A stretch of DNA of 36,052 bases, taken from the NCBI RefSeq assembly GCF_000817775.3, contig NZ_JTHE03000064.1:1-36052 (forward strand), written 5' to 3'. The position numbers and the translations under genes were made by a program. Source of the stretch: Lyngbya confervoides BDU141951. Lineage in GTDB: Bacteria > Cyanobacteriota > Cyanobacteriia > Thermosynechococcales > Thermosynechococcaceae. Below, one piece after another: positions 19,090 through 26,935 of the stretch. Position 1 is the first letter of the stretch; each line of letters opens with the position of its first letter. The notes under the pieces are model-generated. The model searched no databases. It was not told where the DNA came from and saw only the letters and a program-made list of their open reading frames with translations.

Positions 19090-19119
19090 GTTGAGACCGT
19101 CGCGGTTGAGACCGTCGCG
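19090..19119. repeat. Two tandem copies of a 15-bp sequence
   Basis: GTTGAGACCGTCGCG is repeated twice head to tail, and the GTTGAG core also occurs nearby in the upstream TTAGTTGAG stretches. It lies about 33 bases upstream of the VanX-like gene, in the interval to the GGDEF-EAL gene, so it may overlap the vanX-like promoter. No known function. Confidence 0.85.
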
Positions 19120-19221
19120 GTTGCGCGCAAGGGATCGGCGATCGCATCATATCGCATGAACCTGCCCTGGCGGTTCTGCTGCAGAACCCACGATCCCTTG
19201 AAATCCTCCCACACCAACGGC

Positions 19222-21933
19222 TTATGAACTCAACGAAATCCCCGGACAGCAGGGGGCTGAATCACCACTGTTGAGGGCCACGGTGACTGGATGTCGACGC
19301 TGCTGCCAATTGTCTTGAAGCATCCGCGTCATCTCCGCGGTTGGCAGGGGTTGACTAAAGTAGTAGCCCTGGACAATTTTGCAGTTCAACTCTTTCAACA
19401 CCTGAATCTGTTCGGCGTTGTCCACCCCCTCCGCCACAATCTCTAGATCTAGCCCCATGGCCAGCGCAACCACAGCCCGGATGATTTCTAGATCCTTGGT
19501 ATTGGGTTTGAGATCTTGAATAAAGGAACGGTCAATTTTTAGGGTGTTGAGCGGTAGCTGCTTGAGATAGTTCAGGGAAGAATATCCGGTGCCAAAGTCA
19601 TCCATAGCGATGTGAATGCCCAGAGTCTGCACCTGTTGCAACAGCTGCGTGGTTAGCTCAATATTCTCAACGGCGGTGGTTTCCGTAATCTCCAGCTCCA
19701 AATATTGCGGATCAATCTGGGTGGTGGACAGAATGTGGTCTAGCTCCGCCAGCAAAGTGGGCTGATAAAACTGGTGGGCCGATAGATTGACGGCAACGGA
19801 AAGGGGCTGTAGCCCCTGATGATGCCAGGTGATAATCTGGTCGCAAGCCGTTTTTAAGACCCAAGAGCCAATTTCCGAGATGAATCCCGTTTCCTCAGCA
19901 AGGGGAATAAAGATGCTCGGCGGTACCAGTCCCATGGTCGGATGCTGCCAGCGAATTAAGGCCTCTAACCCAACAATTTCCTGGGTGAAAATATTCACCT
20001 TCGGTTGGTAGTACAGGGCAAATTCGCCTTTTTCTAGGGCACCGTGAAAACTGTTCTCCAGCATGAACATCTCAGGAGCCTTGGCGTTCATGGAATTTTC
20101 ATAGATTCGATATTCCGAAGACTTGTGCTCTTTGCATTGGTAAAGCGCCACATCTGCATTCTGGAGAAGGGTTTCAGATTCAGTCCCGGCCTCAGGGGAG
20201 GCCGCAATACCAATGCTGGCACCGACAAATAGGTTGTGGGCTCCCACCACACAGGGGCGCTTAATGGCCTCAATCATCTGCTGAGCAATTTCCGTCGCCT
20301 CGGTGATGGATTCAAGCTGGGGCAGCAAAACCGTAAACTCATCGCCTCCCCACCGGGACACCGTCGCCCCTGGCGGAAGGCACCGCTGGAGTCGTTCGGC
20401 TATGGCCCGCAGGAGTTGATCGCCAACGGTATGCCCCAAGGTGTCGTTGATGCGCTTGAAGCGATCTAGATCAATGAACATCACACAAACAGACTGAGTA
20501 GACTGGCTGGTCTCTGCCAAGGCCAAGGCCAGCCGTTCCTGAAATAAGATCCGATTGGGGAGATTGGTCAGGGCGTCGTGGAAGGCTTGATGGTGGATAA
20601 TCTTCTCCGTCTTCTGTCGCTGGAGCGCAGCGCTAATGCTTGCGGCCATGGCAAAAACAATGGATTCTTCCTGAGGCGACCAGGCTGTATCGACCGCACA
20701 GTGGTGAAGCTCAATGAGTCCCCATAGCTCTTTTTCCAAAAAGATGGGTACGATCAGAATCGACTGAATCTGCTCCTGGTTTAGGTACTCTCGCTCCGCT
20801 TCAGAGCACTGGATGAGCGTGCTGTGAATGGACTGTTCTGCCAGCAGTTGCTGATGCCATTCTGCAAGGGGAGAATCTTGCAGACTTTGGTTATAGCGAT
20901 GCCCTGACTTGAGAAGGGAGAGTTTGGCCTCACGCACCCATTCAAACTGAAGACTGGTGCATAGCTCCTGGGTTTTGGGATGGAGATGATTGGCCAAAAT
21001 GCAAACGCGGTCGGCCCCTGCTGCGAACCCAAGCTTGGCGATCGCGGCGTCAATGGCCGCTTCGTAGGCCACATTCTCAAGCAGATGAGTCGTGGCTTCC
21101 GCCACGCTTTGCAGTAAGCGATCGCGCTTTTTGAGTTCTGCCTCCGCATGTTTGCGCTCGGTAATATCAAAGGCGCAGCAGCGAATCAGATCCGTTTCGG
21201 GAAGATAGTGAATTGTCTGCTCAAAGACGCGGCTGTCCACCGTCACCTCGCGCACCAGAATATTTGATTCAGCCTGATGCACCAGATCAAACAGGCCCTG
21301 AACCATAACATGATTGCTGCCTTGCTGACCCAAATTTCGAAATGCCGCCGCGGCTGCGGGATTGAGGTAGGTGAGTTCTCCCGTGAGATTCACCTCAAAC
21401 ATGGGACTGGGGTTGATTTCTGGAAAGGAGGCGAGACGGATTAAAAAGGCGTCGTCGGATTCCTCGGCTTCCCAAAGATTATCTAACTCATACCCGCTCC
21501 ATTCGCAGTCTGCTTGCTCCGACAGAATCTGAGTGTAGTTGAGGGTCTGACAAAATTTTTGAAATTCCCCCTCAGCGGTGAGGGGCAAAATTAGATAGCG
21601 ACAGTTAACTCGGGTGGCAAAACGAATTAAATCCCCATGCTGCAGCCGATGAGGAGCGTGACAGCGCTTCCCGTTCACCATGATTCCATTGCGGCTGCGC
21701 TTTCCCTGTAAGTCCCCATCAATGAGCATAAATCCATAGCTGTCTTGCTCCATGCCGCTAATTCGCAGAAGCATCGCATGTTGTCGAGAAACGTCCTTCG
21801 CCTTTAATACAAGGGAGTTTGATGGATCTCGACCAATGGAATGAGAAGACGACTCTAGTGAAACCACCCGGGGACCGGCGGCATCCTCCAGGACTAGAAT
21901 ATGTCTCCGCTGTTTGGACTCATTTGACTCCAC
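19222..21933 (-). CDS. FHA-PAS-GAF-GGDEF-EAL cyclic-di-GMP signalling protein
   Basis: A 903-residue cytoplasmic protein without clear membrane helices. Domains in order: FHA (about 20-110; SIGRDPSNS, SRQHAMLL, NGIMVNG), PAS (about 150-260; FEVNLTGELTYLNPAAAAAF, ending ITERKHAEAEL), GAF (about 285-440; SILIVPIFLEKELWGLIELHH), GGDEF (about 450-610; FHDALTNLPNR, FIDLDRFKRINDTLGH, SRWGGDEF) and EAL (about 635-880). The GGDEF motif is intact but the usual inhibitory RxxD site before it is absent. The EAL domain keeps EALIRW, NLSAHQF, ELEITET, DDFGTGYSSL, LKIDRSFI and AEGVDN, so both diguanylate cyclase and phosphodiesterase activity are plausible. The FHA domain suggests input from Ser/Thr phosphorylation. 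The first start is a GTG. Confidence 0.93.
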   Translation of the reverse strand: MESNESKQRRHILVLEDAAGPRVVSLESSSHSIGRDPSNSLVLKAKDVSRQHAMLLRISGMEQDSYGFMLIDGDLQGKRSRNGIMVNGKRCHAPHRLQHGDLIRFATRVNCRYLILPLTAEGEFQKFCQTLNYTQILSEQADCEWSGYELDNLWEAEESDDAFLIRLASFPEINPSPMFEVNLTGELTYLNPAAAAAFRNLGQQGSNHVMVQGLFDLVHQAESNILVREVTVDSRVFEQTIHYLPETDLIRCCAFDITERKHAEAELKKRDRLLQSVAEATTHLLENVAYEAAIDAAIAKLGFAAGADRVCILANHLHPKTQELCTSLQFEWVREAKLSLLKSGHRYNQSLQDSPLAEWHQQLLAEQSIHSTLIQCSEAEREYLNQEQIQSILIVPIFLEKELWGLIELHHCAVDTAWSPQEESIVFAMAASISAALQRQKTEKIIHHQAFHDALTNLPNRILFQERLALALAETSQSTQSVCVMFIDLDRFKRINDTLGHTVGDQLLRAIAERLQRCLPPGATVSRWGGDEFTVLLPQLESITEATEIAQQMIEAIKRPCVVGAHNLFVGASIGIAASPEAGTESETLLQNADVALYQCKEHKSSEYRIYENSMNAKAPEMFMLENSFHGALEKGEFALYYQPKVNIFTQEIVGLEALIRWQHPTMGLVPPSIFIPLAEETGFISEIGSWVLKTACDQIITWHHQGLQPLSVAVNLSAHQFYQPTLLAELDHILSTTQIDPQYLELEITETTAVENIELTTQLLQQVQTLGIHIAMDDFGTGYSSLNYLKQLPLNTLKIDRSFIQDLKPNTKDLEIIRAVVALAMGLDLEIVAEGVDNAEQIQVLKELNCKIVQGYYFSQPLPTAEMTRMLQDNWQQRRHPVTVALNSGDSAPCCPGISLSS

Positions 21934-22181
21934 GATTCATCTGCTCTGGGGTAAGGGGGATGGGGAAAGGGGAAGTAACAGACAGTTCGGATGCCTGGCA
22001 ACACAGAAACAACTGGGCCATGGCGGCCGCGCGGCCCGAAAATCCATTAATCCCGATTTATGGCGTAGGATAAGCATCAGTCCCTTGGTTTAATTATTAT
22101 TCCCTGGAAACTGCAAAAGTTTCAGACCCATGGGTTAAACCTGAGATCTAACTCGCCCATGCTAGATGCAGATTGGTTGCG

Positions 22182-22994
22182 ATGAATCACGCTCCCTCTC
22201 CGAAACTGCGGGGAAAACTTTGGCTCATTGGCGGAACCTCCGAGAGCATTCACTTGGTCCATCAGCTCAGGGCCCAGGCTGAAACGGTGCTGGTAACGGT
22301 GACCACCGCAGCGGCTCGCCAGCGTTTTTCTGCCTATCCCACCTTAGGCGTCGAATCCATTTGCTTTGAATCGGATCATCAGCTGCAAGAATGGATTGGC
22401 CGTCACCAAATCCTGGGGATTTTAGATGCGTCTCACCCCTTCGCGGTCGAGATATCAACTCGAGCCATGCGGGTGGCCGAGCAGCTCAATCTTCCCTACC
22501 TCAGATTTGAGCGATCGCCTGTATCTACTCCAGCCTCTGATTGGGTGCAAGAGGTGGCCCTGGGAGACGAAATTCTACCGCTTCAGGATCTCGCGGGTCA
22601 TCGCATCTTGTTAACCTTGGGCAGCCGATCCCTGTCGCAGTTTTCGTCCTGGCATCAGCATTGTGAGCTATTTGCTCGCATTTTACCCACAGAGACAGCC
22701 GTCCGGCTGGCCCTCAAGGCTGGATTTCCCCGCGCCCATCTAATCGCCATGCAGCCGCCCCTATCCCTAGCCCTGGAATGCGCCCTCTGGAAGCATTGGC
22801 GCATCTCTCGGGTGATCACCAAGGCCTCGGGAGAAGCGGGGGGAGAAGACATTAAACGTCAAGCAGCCGCGCAACTGCACATTCCCCTCATCATTCTCCA
22901 GCGGCCCGAGGTGTCCTATCGATGGAAAACCGCGTCCCTATCCACGGCCCTTCGGTTTAGCCAACAGGTGACCCGGCCATTGCCGCAGGACTGA
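22182..22994 (+). CDS. cobK: Precorrin-6A reductase (CobK/CbiJ)
   Basis: A 270-residue NAD(P)H-dependent reductase of the corrin ring pathway (cobalamin or pseudocobalamin synthesis), which reduces precorrin-6A or its cobalt form. Signatures visible are the N-terminal WLIGGTSES nucleotide loop, ILDASHPFAVEIS, PYLRFERSP, ILLTLGSRSLSQF, FARILPT and ITKASGEAGGEDIK near the C-terminus. No other cob/cbi genes are in the window, usual for cyanobacteria, where they are scattered. The ATG before NHAPSP is taken; an in-frame TTG three codons upstream is possible. clpS follows after 91 bases. Confidence 0.9.
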   Translation: MNHAPSPKLRGKLWLIGGTSESIHLVHQLRAQAETVLVTVTTAAARQRFSAYPTLGVESICFESDHQLQEWIGRHQILGILDASHPFAVEISTRAMRVAEQLNLPYLRFERSPVSTPASDWVQEVALGDEILPLQDLAGHRILLTLGSRSLSQFSSWHQHCELFARILPTETAVRLALKAGFPRAHLIAMQPPLSLALECALWKHWRISRVITKASGEAGGEDIKRQAAAQLHIPLIILQRPEVSYRWKTASLSTALRFSQQVTRPLPQD

Positions 22995-23085
22995 TTGTGG
23001 GCCGATAGGGATTCCCCTCGCCTTAAATTCAAAGGTAAACTAAGGCCAGATTTTAAGTTGTTTCCGGGCTACCTTCTTTGCATCT

Positions 23086-23388
23086 ATGACCAGACATGCT
23101 GCCATCGCGGCACCAACCCGTCAAACAAAGGAAAAGACAACCCGCAAGCCCTATCCCAACTACAAGGTGATTGTGCTCAATGATGAGGTGAATACCTTTG
23201 AGCACGTAGCAGAATGCTTGATGACCTATATTCCGAGCATGACGCCAGAGAGAGCCTGGGAGTTGACCAATCAGGTCCATTTCGAGGGGGTAGCGATTGT
23301 TTGGGTGGGTCCCCTAGAACAGGCTGAACTCTACCACCAGCAACTGCAGCGGGCGGGGTTGACGATGGCCCCCTTGGAAGCCAGCTAG
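23086..23388 (+). CDS. clpS: ATP-dependent Clp protease adaptor ClpS
   Basis: A 100-residue adaptor that binds N-degron substrates and delivers them to the ClpC/ClpA chaperone of the Clp protease. The core YKVIVLNDEVNTFEHVAECL shows the substrate-binding NDE-NTF loop, and the second helix has ERAWELTNQVHFEGVAIVW with the conserved histidine. About 25 basic, flexible residues precede the core. Cyanobacteria often have two ClpS paralogues; which one this is needs a tree. trm1 starts 12 bases after the stop, so the two are probably co-transcribed. Confidence 0.95.
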   Translation: MTRHAAIAAPTRQTKEKTTRKPYPNYKVIVLNDEVNTFEHVAECLMTYIPSMTPERAWELTNQVHFEGVAIVWVGPLEQAELYHQQLQRAGLTMAPLEAS

Positions 23389-23400
23389 GCTTGCCACAAC

Positions 23401-24558
23401 ATGCACCCCTTAGAATCGTATTCAACCCAGAGCCCGCCGCTGTCCCCTCCGTTGCGCCTGGAAGGGCGGGTTCAGTTCCACTCTGGAGATGCCTTTTACC
23501 GATCCGCGAGTAGGATGACCCGAGATCTGGGCGTACTGGCAGCAGCGGTGTATCGCTCCCAGCATAATCACCTGCGGGTTTTAGATGTGATGACCGGTTG
23601 CGGCGTGCGGGCTCTGCGCTACGTCGTGGAATCAAAGGCAGACTGGGTCTGGGCCAATGACGGCAATCTAGAGCATCGCCCGCTGGTGGAGGCTAATCTT
23701 GCTCAGAGTCTATCCCCCCATCAGTATCACTTAAGCTTTGTTTCGGCCCGCGAGGTCTTTGCCCAATGTCAGCAGCAGCAGCAGCGATTTGATTGGGTCG
23801 ATATCGATGCCTTTGGCAGCCCGGCCGCTCATCTGGCTGGGGGACTGGCGGCAACTCGGATGGGCGGATATCTTTACCTAACGGCAACCGATGGCAAAAG
23901 TCTGGCCGGTCAGAATTCACGGCGCTCCTTGGGGCAGTTCAATGCCTACGCGCGTTACCATCCTGCAAAACACGAGCAGGGACTGCGGATTTTAATCGGT
24001 TTAGCCATGCAGCAGGCTCAGCTTCAGCATTTAAGCCTGGGTCCGGTTCTGTCATTTTTCTGCGGGAAAACCTATCGGGTGCTACTGAAGCTGCAGCCCG
24101 TCGGTCGTCACGCGGATCAAGATTGTGGGTTCTTAGGGTACTGTCACCACTGCGGTCAATATACACGGGTAGATTGGCGATCGCTGCCCCAGGCCCAGTG
24201 CCTGGCCCATCCCTACGAGCGTCCCCTCGTGATCAGTGGACCGATGTGGCTAGGACCACTGCACCATCCCCCAACCCTAAAAGCCATGCAAGAACAGGCC
24301 CTTGCCTGGGACTGGCCGCGACAGGTCTCCTTACTGGATATCATGCAGGCGGAAGCCCCACTCCCCCCCTTTTACTATCCCCTGGCTGAAATTGGACGGC
24401 GAGGCCGTATGGATATCCCCAATCGAGATCGGCTGATTCAAGCCCTGCAAAACCAAGGATATGCCGCCAGCCGCACCTCAGTAGCAGCCCAGGCTATCAA
24501 ATCAAGCGCCCCGTTGTCCGAGATTGTGGTCGCCGCGCGCCGAGTTATCTCTGGCTAA
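23401..24558 (+). CDS. trm1: tRNA (guanine26-N2)-dimethyltransferase, Trm1 family
   Basis: A 385-residue SAM-dependent enzyme expected to form N2-methyl- or N2,N2-dimethylguanosine in tRNA (position 26 in most members, also 27 in the Aquifex enzyme). The SAM motif is VLDVMTGCGVRALRYV, the acidic loop WANDGN, and the catalytic motif DWVDIDAFGSPA, where the usual DPFGSP proline is alanine. The N-terminal VQFHSGDAFYRSASRMTRDLGVLAA is the Trm1 signature. The C-terminal half has a CxxC (GYCHHCGQY) and PLWLGPLH-like GPMWLGPLH. Trm1 is standard in archaea and eukaryotes but sporadic in bacteria. It is likely in one transcript with clpS. Confidence 0.92.
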   Translation: MHPLESYSTQSPPLSPPLRLEGRVQFHSGDAFYRSASRMTRDLGVLAAAVYRSQHNHLRVLDVMTGCGVRALRYVVESKADWVWANDGNLEHRPLVEANLAQSLSPHQYHLSFVSAREVFAQCQQQQQRFDWVDIDAFGSPAAHLAGGLAATRMGGYLYLTATDGKSLAGQNSRRSLGQFNAYARYHPAKHEQGLRILIGLAMQQAQLQHLSLGPVLSFFCGKTYRVLLKLQPVGRHADQDCGFLGYCHHCGQYTRVDWRSLPQAQCLAHPYERPLVISGPMWLGPLHHPPTLKAMQEQALAWDWPRQVSLLDIMQAEAPLPPFYYPLAEIGRRGRMDIPNRDRLIQALQNQGYAASRTSVAAQAIKSSAPLSEIVVAARRVISG

Positions 24559-24676
24559 ACCGGATCACTGAAGGGTCAACCTCGGGATTCGTCAGGTCTA
24601 GCCTAAAGCGTTACCCCTCAGTGATAAGGGGAATGGCGCTGCCCCCTGATTTTAGTCTCTGCCCCAAGAGACCGAA

Positions 24677-24775
24677 TTAGATCAGCTTTAAGCTTTTCAA
24701 TCCGTAGAAAAGCGTCACGGCAATCCCAGCCATTACACCCAGAAATAGAAAGTAGCTAATCACGCTCAACATCAT
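24677..24775 (-). CDS. petL: Cytochrome b6f complex subunit PetL
   Basis: A 32-residue single-span thylakoid membrane protein. The product begins MMLSVISYFLF, continues as one hydrophobic helix (LGVMAGIAVTLFYGL) and ends KSLKLI. The pattern of GIAV in the helix and a KSxKLI end matches the small PetL subunit of the cytochrome b6f complex, which stabilises the dimer during electron transfer between photosystems. An AAGG element lies about ten bases before the first ATG; the second ATG is directly adjacent. A 6-bp stem-loop (24655-24672) follows the stop but has no T-run. The gene is monocistronic as far as can be seen. Confidence 0.85.
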   Translation of the reverse strand: MMLSVISYFLFLGVMAGIAVTLFYGLKSLKLI

Positions 24776-24989
24776 GTTTCGAACCCTTGAGAAAATATAA
24801 AGCCTTCCCCAAATCTTAGTCGAGCAACGGGAGGGAAAACAAGCCAGGAGGCAGCAATGCTGCCTAGGTATAGCCAGCGCAGCCCCCCGGCCTGCTCCGG
24901 GGAGAGACGAAATTTATTTCGGGAGATAATTTTAGCCTGTGGCGGTCAATCCTAAGGGCAGAGAGTAACCCTTTGCCATTGACTGACCT

Positions 24990-25565
24990 ATGACTCGCTC
25001 AGCTACTGTCCTTTTGCTTGGTTTGGGAGTTTTGGGCTGGCTACAGCCTGCATCTGCTCAGCCTTGGAATGCCTCACCCCCATCCGTGCGTCCTCTTGCA
25101 CCGGGGACAACCCCACCTGCAGCCCGGTTAGCGCGCGCCGCTGAGCGCGTGACTGATCTGCGGGCGATCGCCCTGCGGTTGGTCAATCGCGATCGCCAAA
25201 GGCAGGGCTTACCCAGTCTCAGTGAGAACGCCTTGCTCAATCAAGTGGCCCAGCGCCATGCAGAGGACATGATTCAGCGTAACTATTTCAGTCACTATTC
25301 CCCAGAAGGCCAAACTCCAACGGATCGAGTTCACCAGGCTGGGGGTCGCATTGTCGTTGGAGAAAATATCCTGAACTATCGCCTCGGAACCTTTCGTCCT
25401 CGCCGTGCAGATCTGGTGCCTCAATTTCAACAGCTGTTCATGGGTAGCCCTCAGCACAAGCGCATTATCCTGAAGTCTGGCTTTGAGTCCTTTGGCTATG
25501 GCTTCGCGGTCACACCAGATGGCAGCCGCATTGTTGCAGTCCAGATGTTCGGAACGTCCCCATGA
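24990..25565 (+). CDS. Secreted CAP/SCP domain protein
   Basis: A 191-residue protein with a signal peptide (ATVLLLGLGVLGWLQPASAQ) and one CAP domain of the bacterial YkwD type. Landmarks are LVNRDRQRQGLPSLSENALLNQVAQRHAEDM with the conserved His-Ala-x-Asp, YFSHYSPEGQTPTDRV (second conserved histidine), VVGENI (conserved Glu) and MGSPQHKRIILKSGFESFGYGF with the third histidine. The putative metal-binding set is therefore present. Function is unknown for bacterial members; it is probably periplasmic or extracellular. Three 17-bp tandem repeats begin at its stop codon. Confidence 0.9.
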   Translation: MTRSATVLLLGLGVLGWLQPASAQPWNASPPSVRPLAPGTTPPAARLARAAERVTDLRAIALRLVNRDRQRQGLPSLSENALLNQVAQRHAEDMIQRNYFSHYSPEGQTPTDRVHQAGGRIVVGENILNYRLGTFRPRRADLVPQFQQLFMGSPQHKRIILKSGFESFGYGFAVTPDGSRIVAVQMFGTSP

Positions 25566-25607
25566 CAAAAACATCCCCATAACAAAAATGTCCCCATGAC
25601 AAAGAGG
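25557..25607. repeat. Three 17-bp tandem repeats over the CAP gene stop
   Basis: Units TCCCCATGACAAAAACA, TCCCCATAACAAAAATG and TCCCCATGACAAAGAGG follow each other without gap. The first contains the stop codon of the CAP gene. They differ at few positions, mainly near the end of the unit. Confidence 0.9.
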
Positions 25608-25637
25608 ATCCCAGCGAACGCGTGGGTTGGCCCAATC

Positions 25638-25982
25638 CTAAGCCTCTTGATCTAAATATTGGTTCAGGTCCTCCATGAGCTGTGTAAGTTCCGCCTCGGT
25701 GGTCAAGCGTAGCCGCTCCTCGCGCAGCGTAATCAGAACCTTGGCAGCAAAGGGAGTCGGCCAGATATTCGGGTTGCAGAAGCACTCGAACAGCAGGGGG
25801 CCAGAAAAACGATAGTCCAGGCTTGGCTTGGCTTGGGGACGATCCCCCGTCGTCTTCGGTCCCGCCGGGGTCCGGAAGGCTTGCATCAGGGCTGAAATTT
25901 CGGACTGAAGCGCCTGGGCCGCTTCAGTGGAGAAGTCAAAGGAAACAGACCCCTGAATGAGGTTAACGGTAAGCTTAGACAT
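25638..25982 (-). CDS. Conserved-looking small protein, function unknown
   Basis: A 114-residue soluble protein that I cannot assign to a named family. It begins MSKLTVNLIQGSVSFDFS, has a Pro/Lys/Gly-rich middle (about 40-58), and then an ordered part (LDYRFSGPLLFECFCNPNIWPTPFAAKVLITLREERLRLTTEAELTQLMEDLNQYL). The FxCFCNPNIWP stretch stands out. No signal peptide or membrane helix is seen. The ATG chosen has AAGG about eight bases upstream; the frame is open a further 30 codons. Codon use resembles its neighbours. It diverges from rplS. Confidence 0.65.
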   Translation of the reverse strand: MSKLTVNLIQGSVSFDFSTEAAQALQSEISALMQAFRTPAGPKTTGDRPQAKPSLDYRFSGPLLFECFCNPNIWPTPFAAKVLITLREERLRLTTEAELTQLMEDLNQYLDQEA

Positions 25983-26120
25983 GGCACCTTGGGTCGACCG
26001 CGATGGATACACAACAATCATGGCGAGCGATTGCCAGGCCAAGCCCGTTACAATCCTCACTGCTTCCACCATAGCGGAGGAGCCGGAAGAGTAATGCTTA
26101 AAAAAAACTCAAGCTTTACC

Positions 26121-26150
26121 TAGACATTTAAAGTTGTCCTCCTGTATAGT
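26121..26150 (+). promoter_or_regulatory. Probable sigma70-type promoter of rplS
   Basis: TAGACA (-35, one mismatch to TTGACA) and TATAGT (-10, one mismatch to TATAAT) are separated by 18 bases, ending 29 bases before the rplS ATG. Confidence 0.65.
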
Positions 26151-26179
26151 TAGATCTTGCGGCTTTTTTGTGGATGACC

Positions 26180-26542
26180 ATGCACGCGCAAGAAATTATT
26201 CGTTCCATCGAATCGGAACATCTTAAGCAGGATCTGCCCGAAATTCATGTCGGCGATACCGTTCGCGTAGGCGTGCGTATCAAAGAGGGCAACAAGGAGC
26301 GAACGCAGCCCTACGAAGGGACTGTGATTGCTAAGCGTCACGGCGGAATTAATGAAACCATTACGGTTCGCCGAATCTTTCAGGGTATAGGCGTGGAGCG
26401 AGTTTTCTTGCTTCATTCTCCTCGAGTTGATGGTGTCAAGGTAGTACGGCGCGGTAAAGTGCGACGTGCTAAGCTATACTATTTACGCGATCGCATTGGT
26501 AAGGCGACCCGCGTTAAGCAGCGCTTTGATCGGGCGCTTTAA
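26180..26542 (+). CDS. rplS: 50S ribosomal protein L19
   Basis: A 120-residue large-subunit protein located at the 30S-50S interface. The sequence is nearly all family signature: [57 protein letters not shown] and [27 protein letters not shown]. The start is placed at the ATG before [10 protein letters not shown] by family length; an ATG two codons upstream and a TTG four codons upstream are in frame. It opens the rplS-trnW-secE-nusG-rplKAJL cluster. Confidence 0.97.
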   Translation: MHAQEIIRSIESEHLKQDLPEIHVGDTVRVGVRIKEGNKERTQPYEGTVIAKRHGGINETITVRRIFQGIGVERVFLLHSPRVDGVKVVRRGKVRRAKLYYLRDRIGKATRVKQRFDRAL

Positions 26543-26555
26543 AGTACAGTTTTGT

Positions 26556-26628
26556 GCGCTCTTAGTTCAGTTGGTAGAACGCAGGTCTCCAAAACCTGAT
26601 GTCGGGGGTTCGAGTCCTCCAGGGCGCG
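26556..26628 (+). tRNA. trnW: tRNA-Trp (anticodon CCA)
   Basis: The 73-base cloverleaf has an acceptor stem GCGCTCT/AGGGCGC, a D-arm with AGTTGGTA, an anticodon stem CAGGT/ACCTG with loop CTCCAAA (CCA at 26589-26591), and a T-arm with the GGTTCGAGTCC core. The discriminator base is G and CCA is not encoded. It lies between rplS and secE, the usual cyanobacterial arrangement. Confidence 0.97.
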
Positions 26629-26700
26629 CTTTGCCCCCTTGTTCAAGTGCAATGCTGTTCCAAACCATCAGCAAGACCTAAAACTCCCATTCTTAAGCCC

Positions 26701-26919
26701 GTGGCCAAAAAAGATACAGTAGAAAATCAGCAACGTCAAGGTTCCAACCCGGCTGCGTTTCTCCAGGAAGCAAAGGAAGAGTTTGGGAAGGTTGTTTGGC
26801 CGGACCGACAGCAGTGGATCAGTGAATCCCTAGCTGTAATTTTTATGGTGTCCTTGTCTGCGGTGTTTATCTCCCTAATTGATAACCTCTTTGAATGGGT
26901 TTCCCAGCTGGTGTTCTAA
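26701..26919 (+). CDS. secE: Preprotein translocase subunit SecE
   Basis: A 72-residue single-span protein that clamps the SecY channel. The amphipathic helix and hinge region EAKEEFGKVVWPDRQQWISESLAVI is the SecE signature, followed by one membrane helix (FMVSLSAVFISLIDNLFEWV). The start is a GTG (ValAlaLysLys); the frame is open further upstream through the tRNA gene, which cannot be coding. nusG begins 16 bases later. Confidence 0.94.
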   Translation: MAKKDTVENQQRQGSNPAAFLQEAKEEFGKVVWPDRQQWISESLAVIFMVSLSAVFISLIDNLFEWVSQLVF

Positions 26920-26935
26920 AGTGGTGATCTCTGAA

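Noticed and set aside
23793-24389. 198-codon frame on the plus strand inside trm1
   Set aside because: It is out of frame within trm1, whose motifs (SAM site, DIDAFGSP, CxxC) span the region.
24614-24672. Terminators after trm1 or petL
   Set aside because: The small stems (CCCCT/AGGGG and GTCTCT/AGAGAC) lack T-runs on either strand, so they are not called terminators.
25557-25607. CRISPR-like repeat array
   Set aside because: Units are only 17 bp, directly adjacent with no spacers, and only three in number; no cas genes are near.
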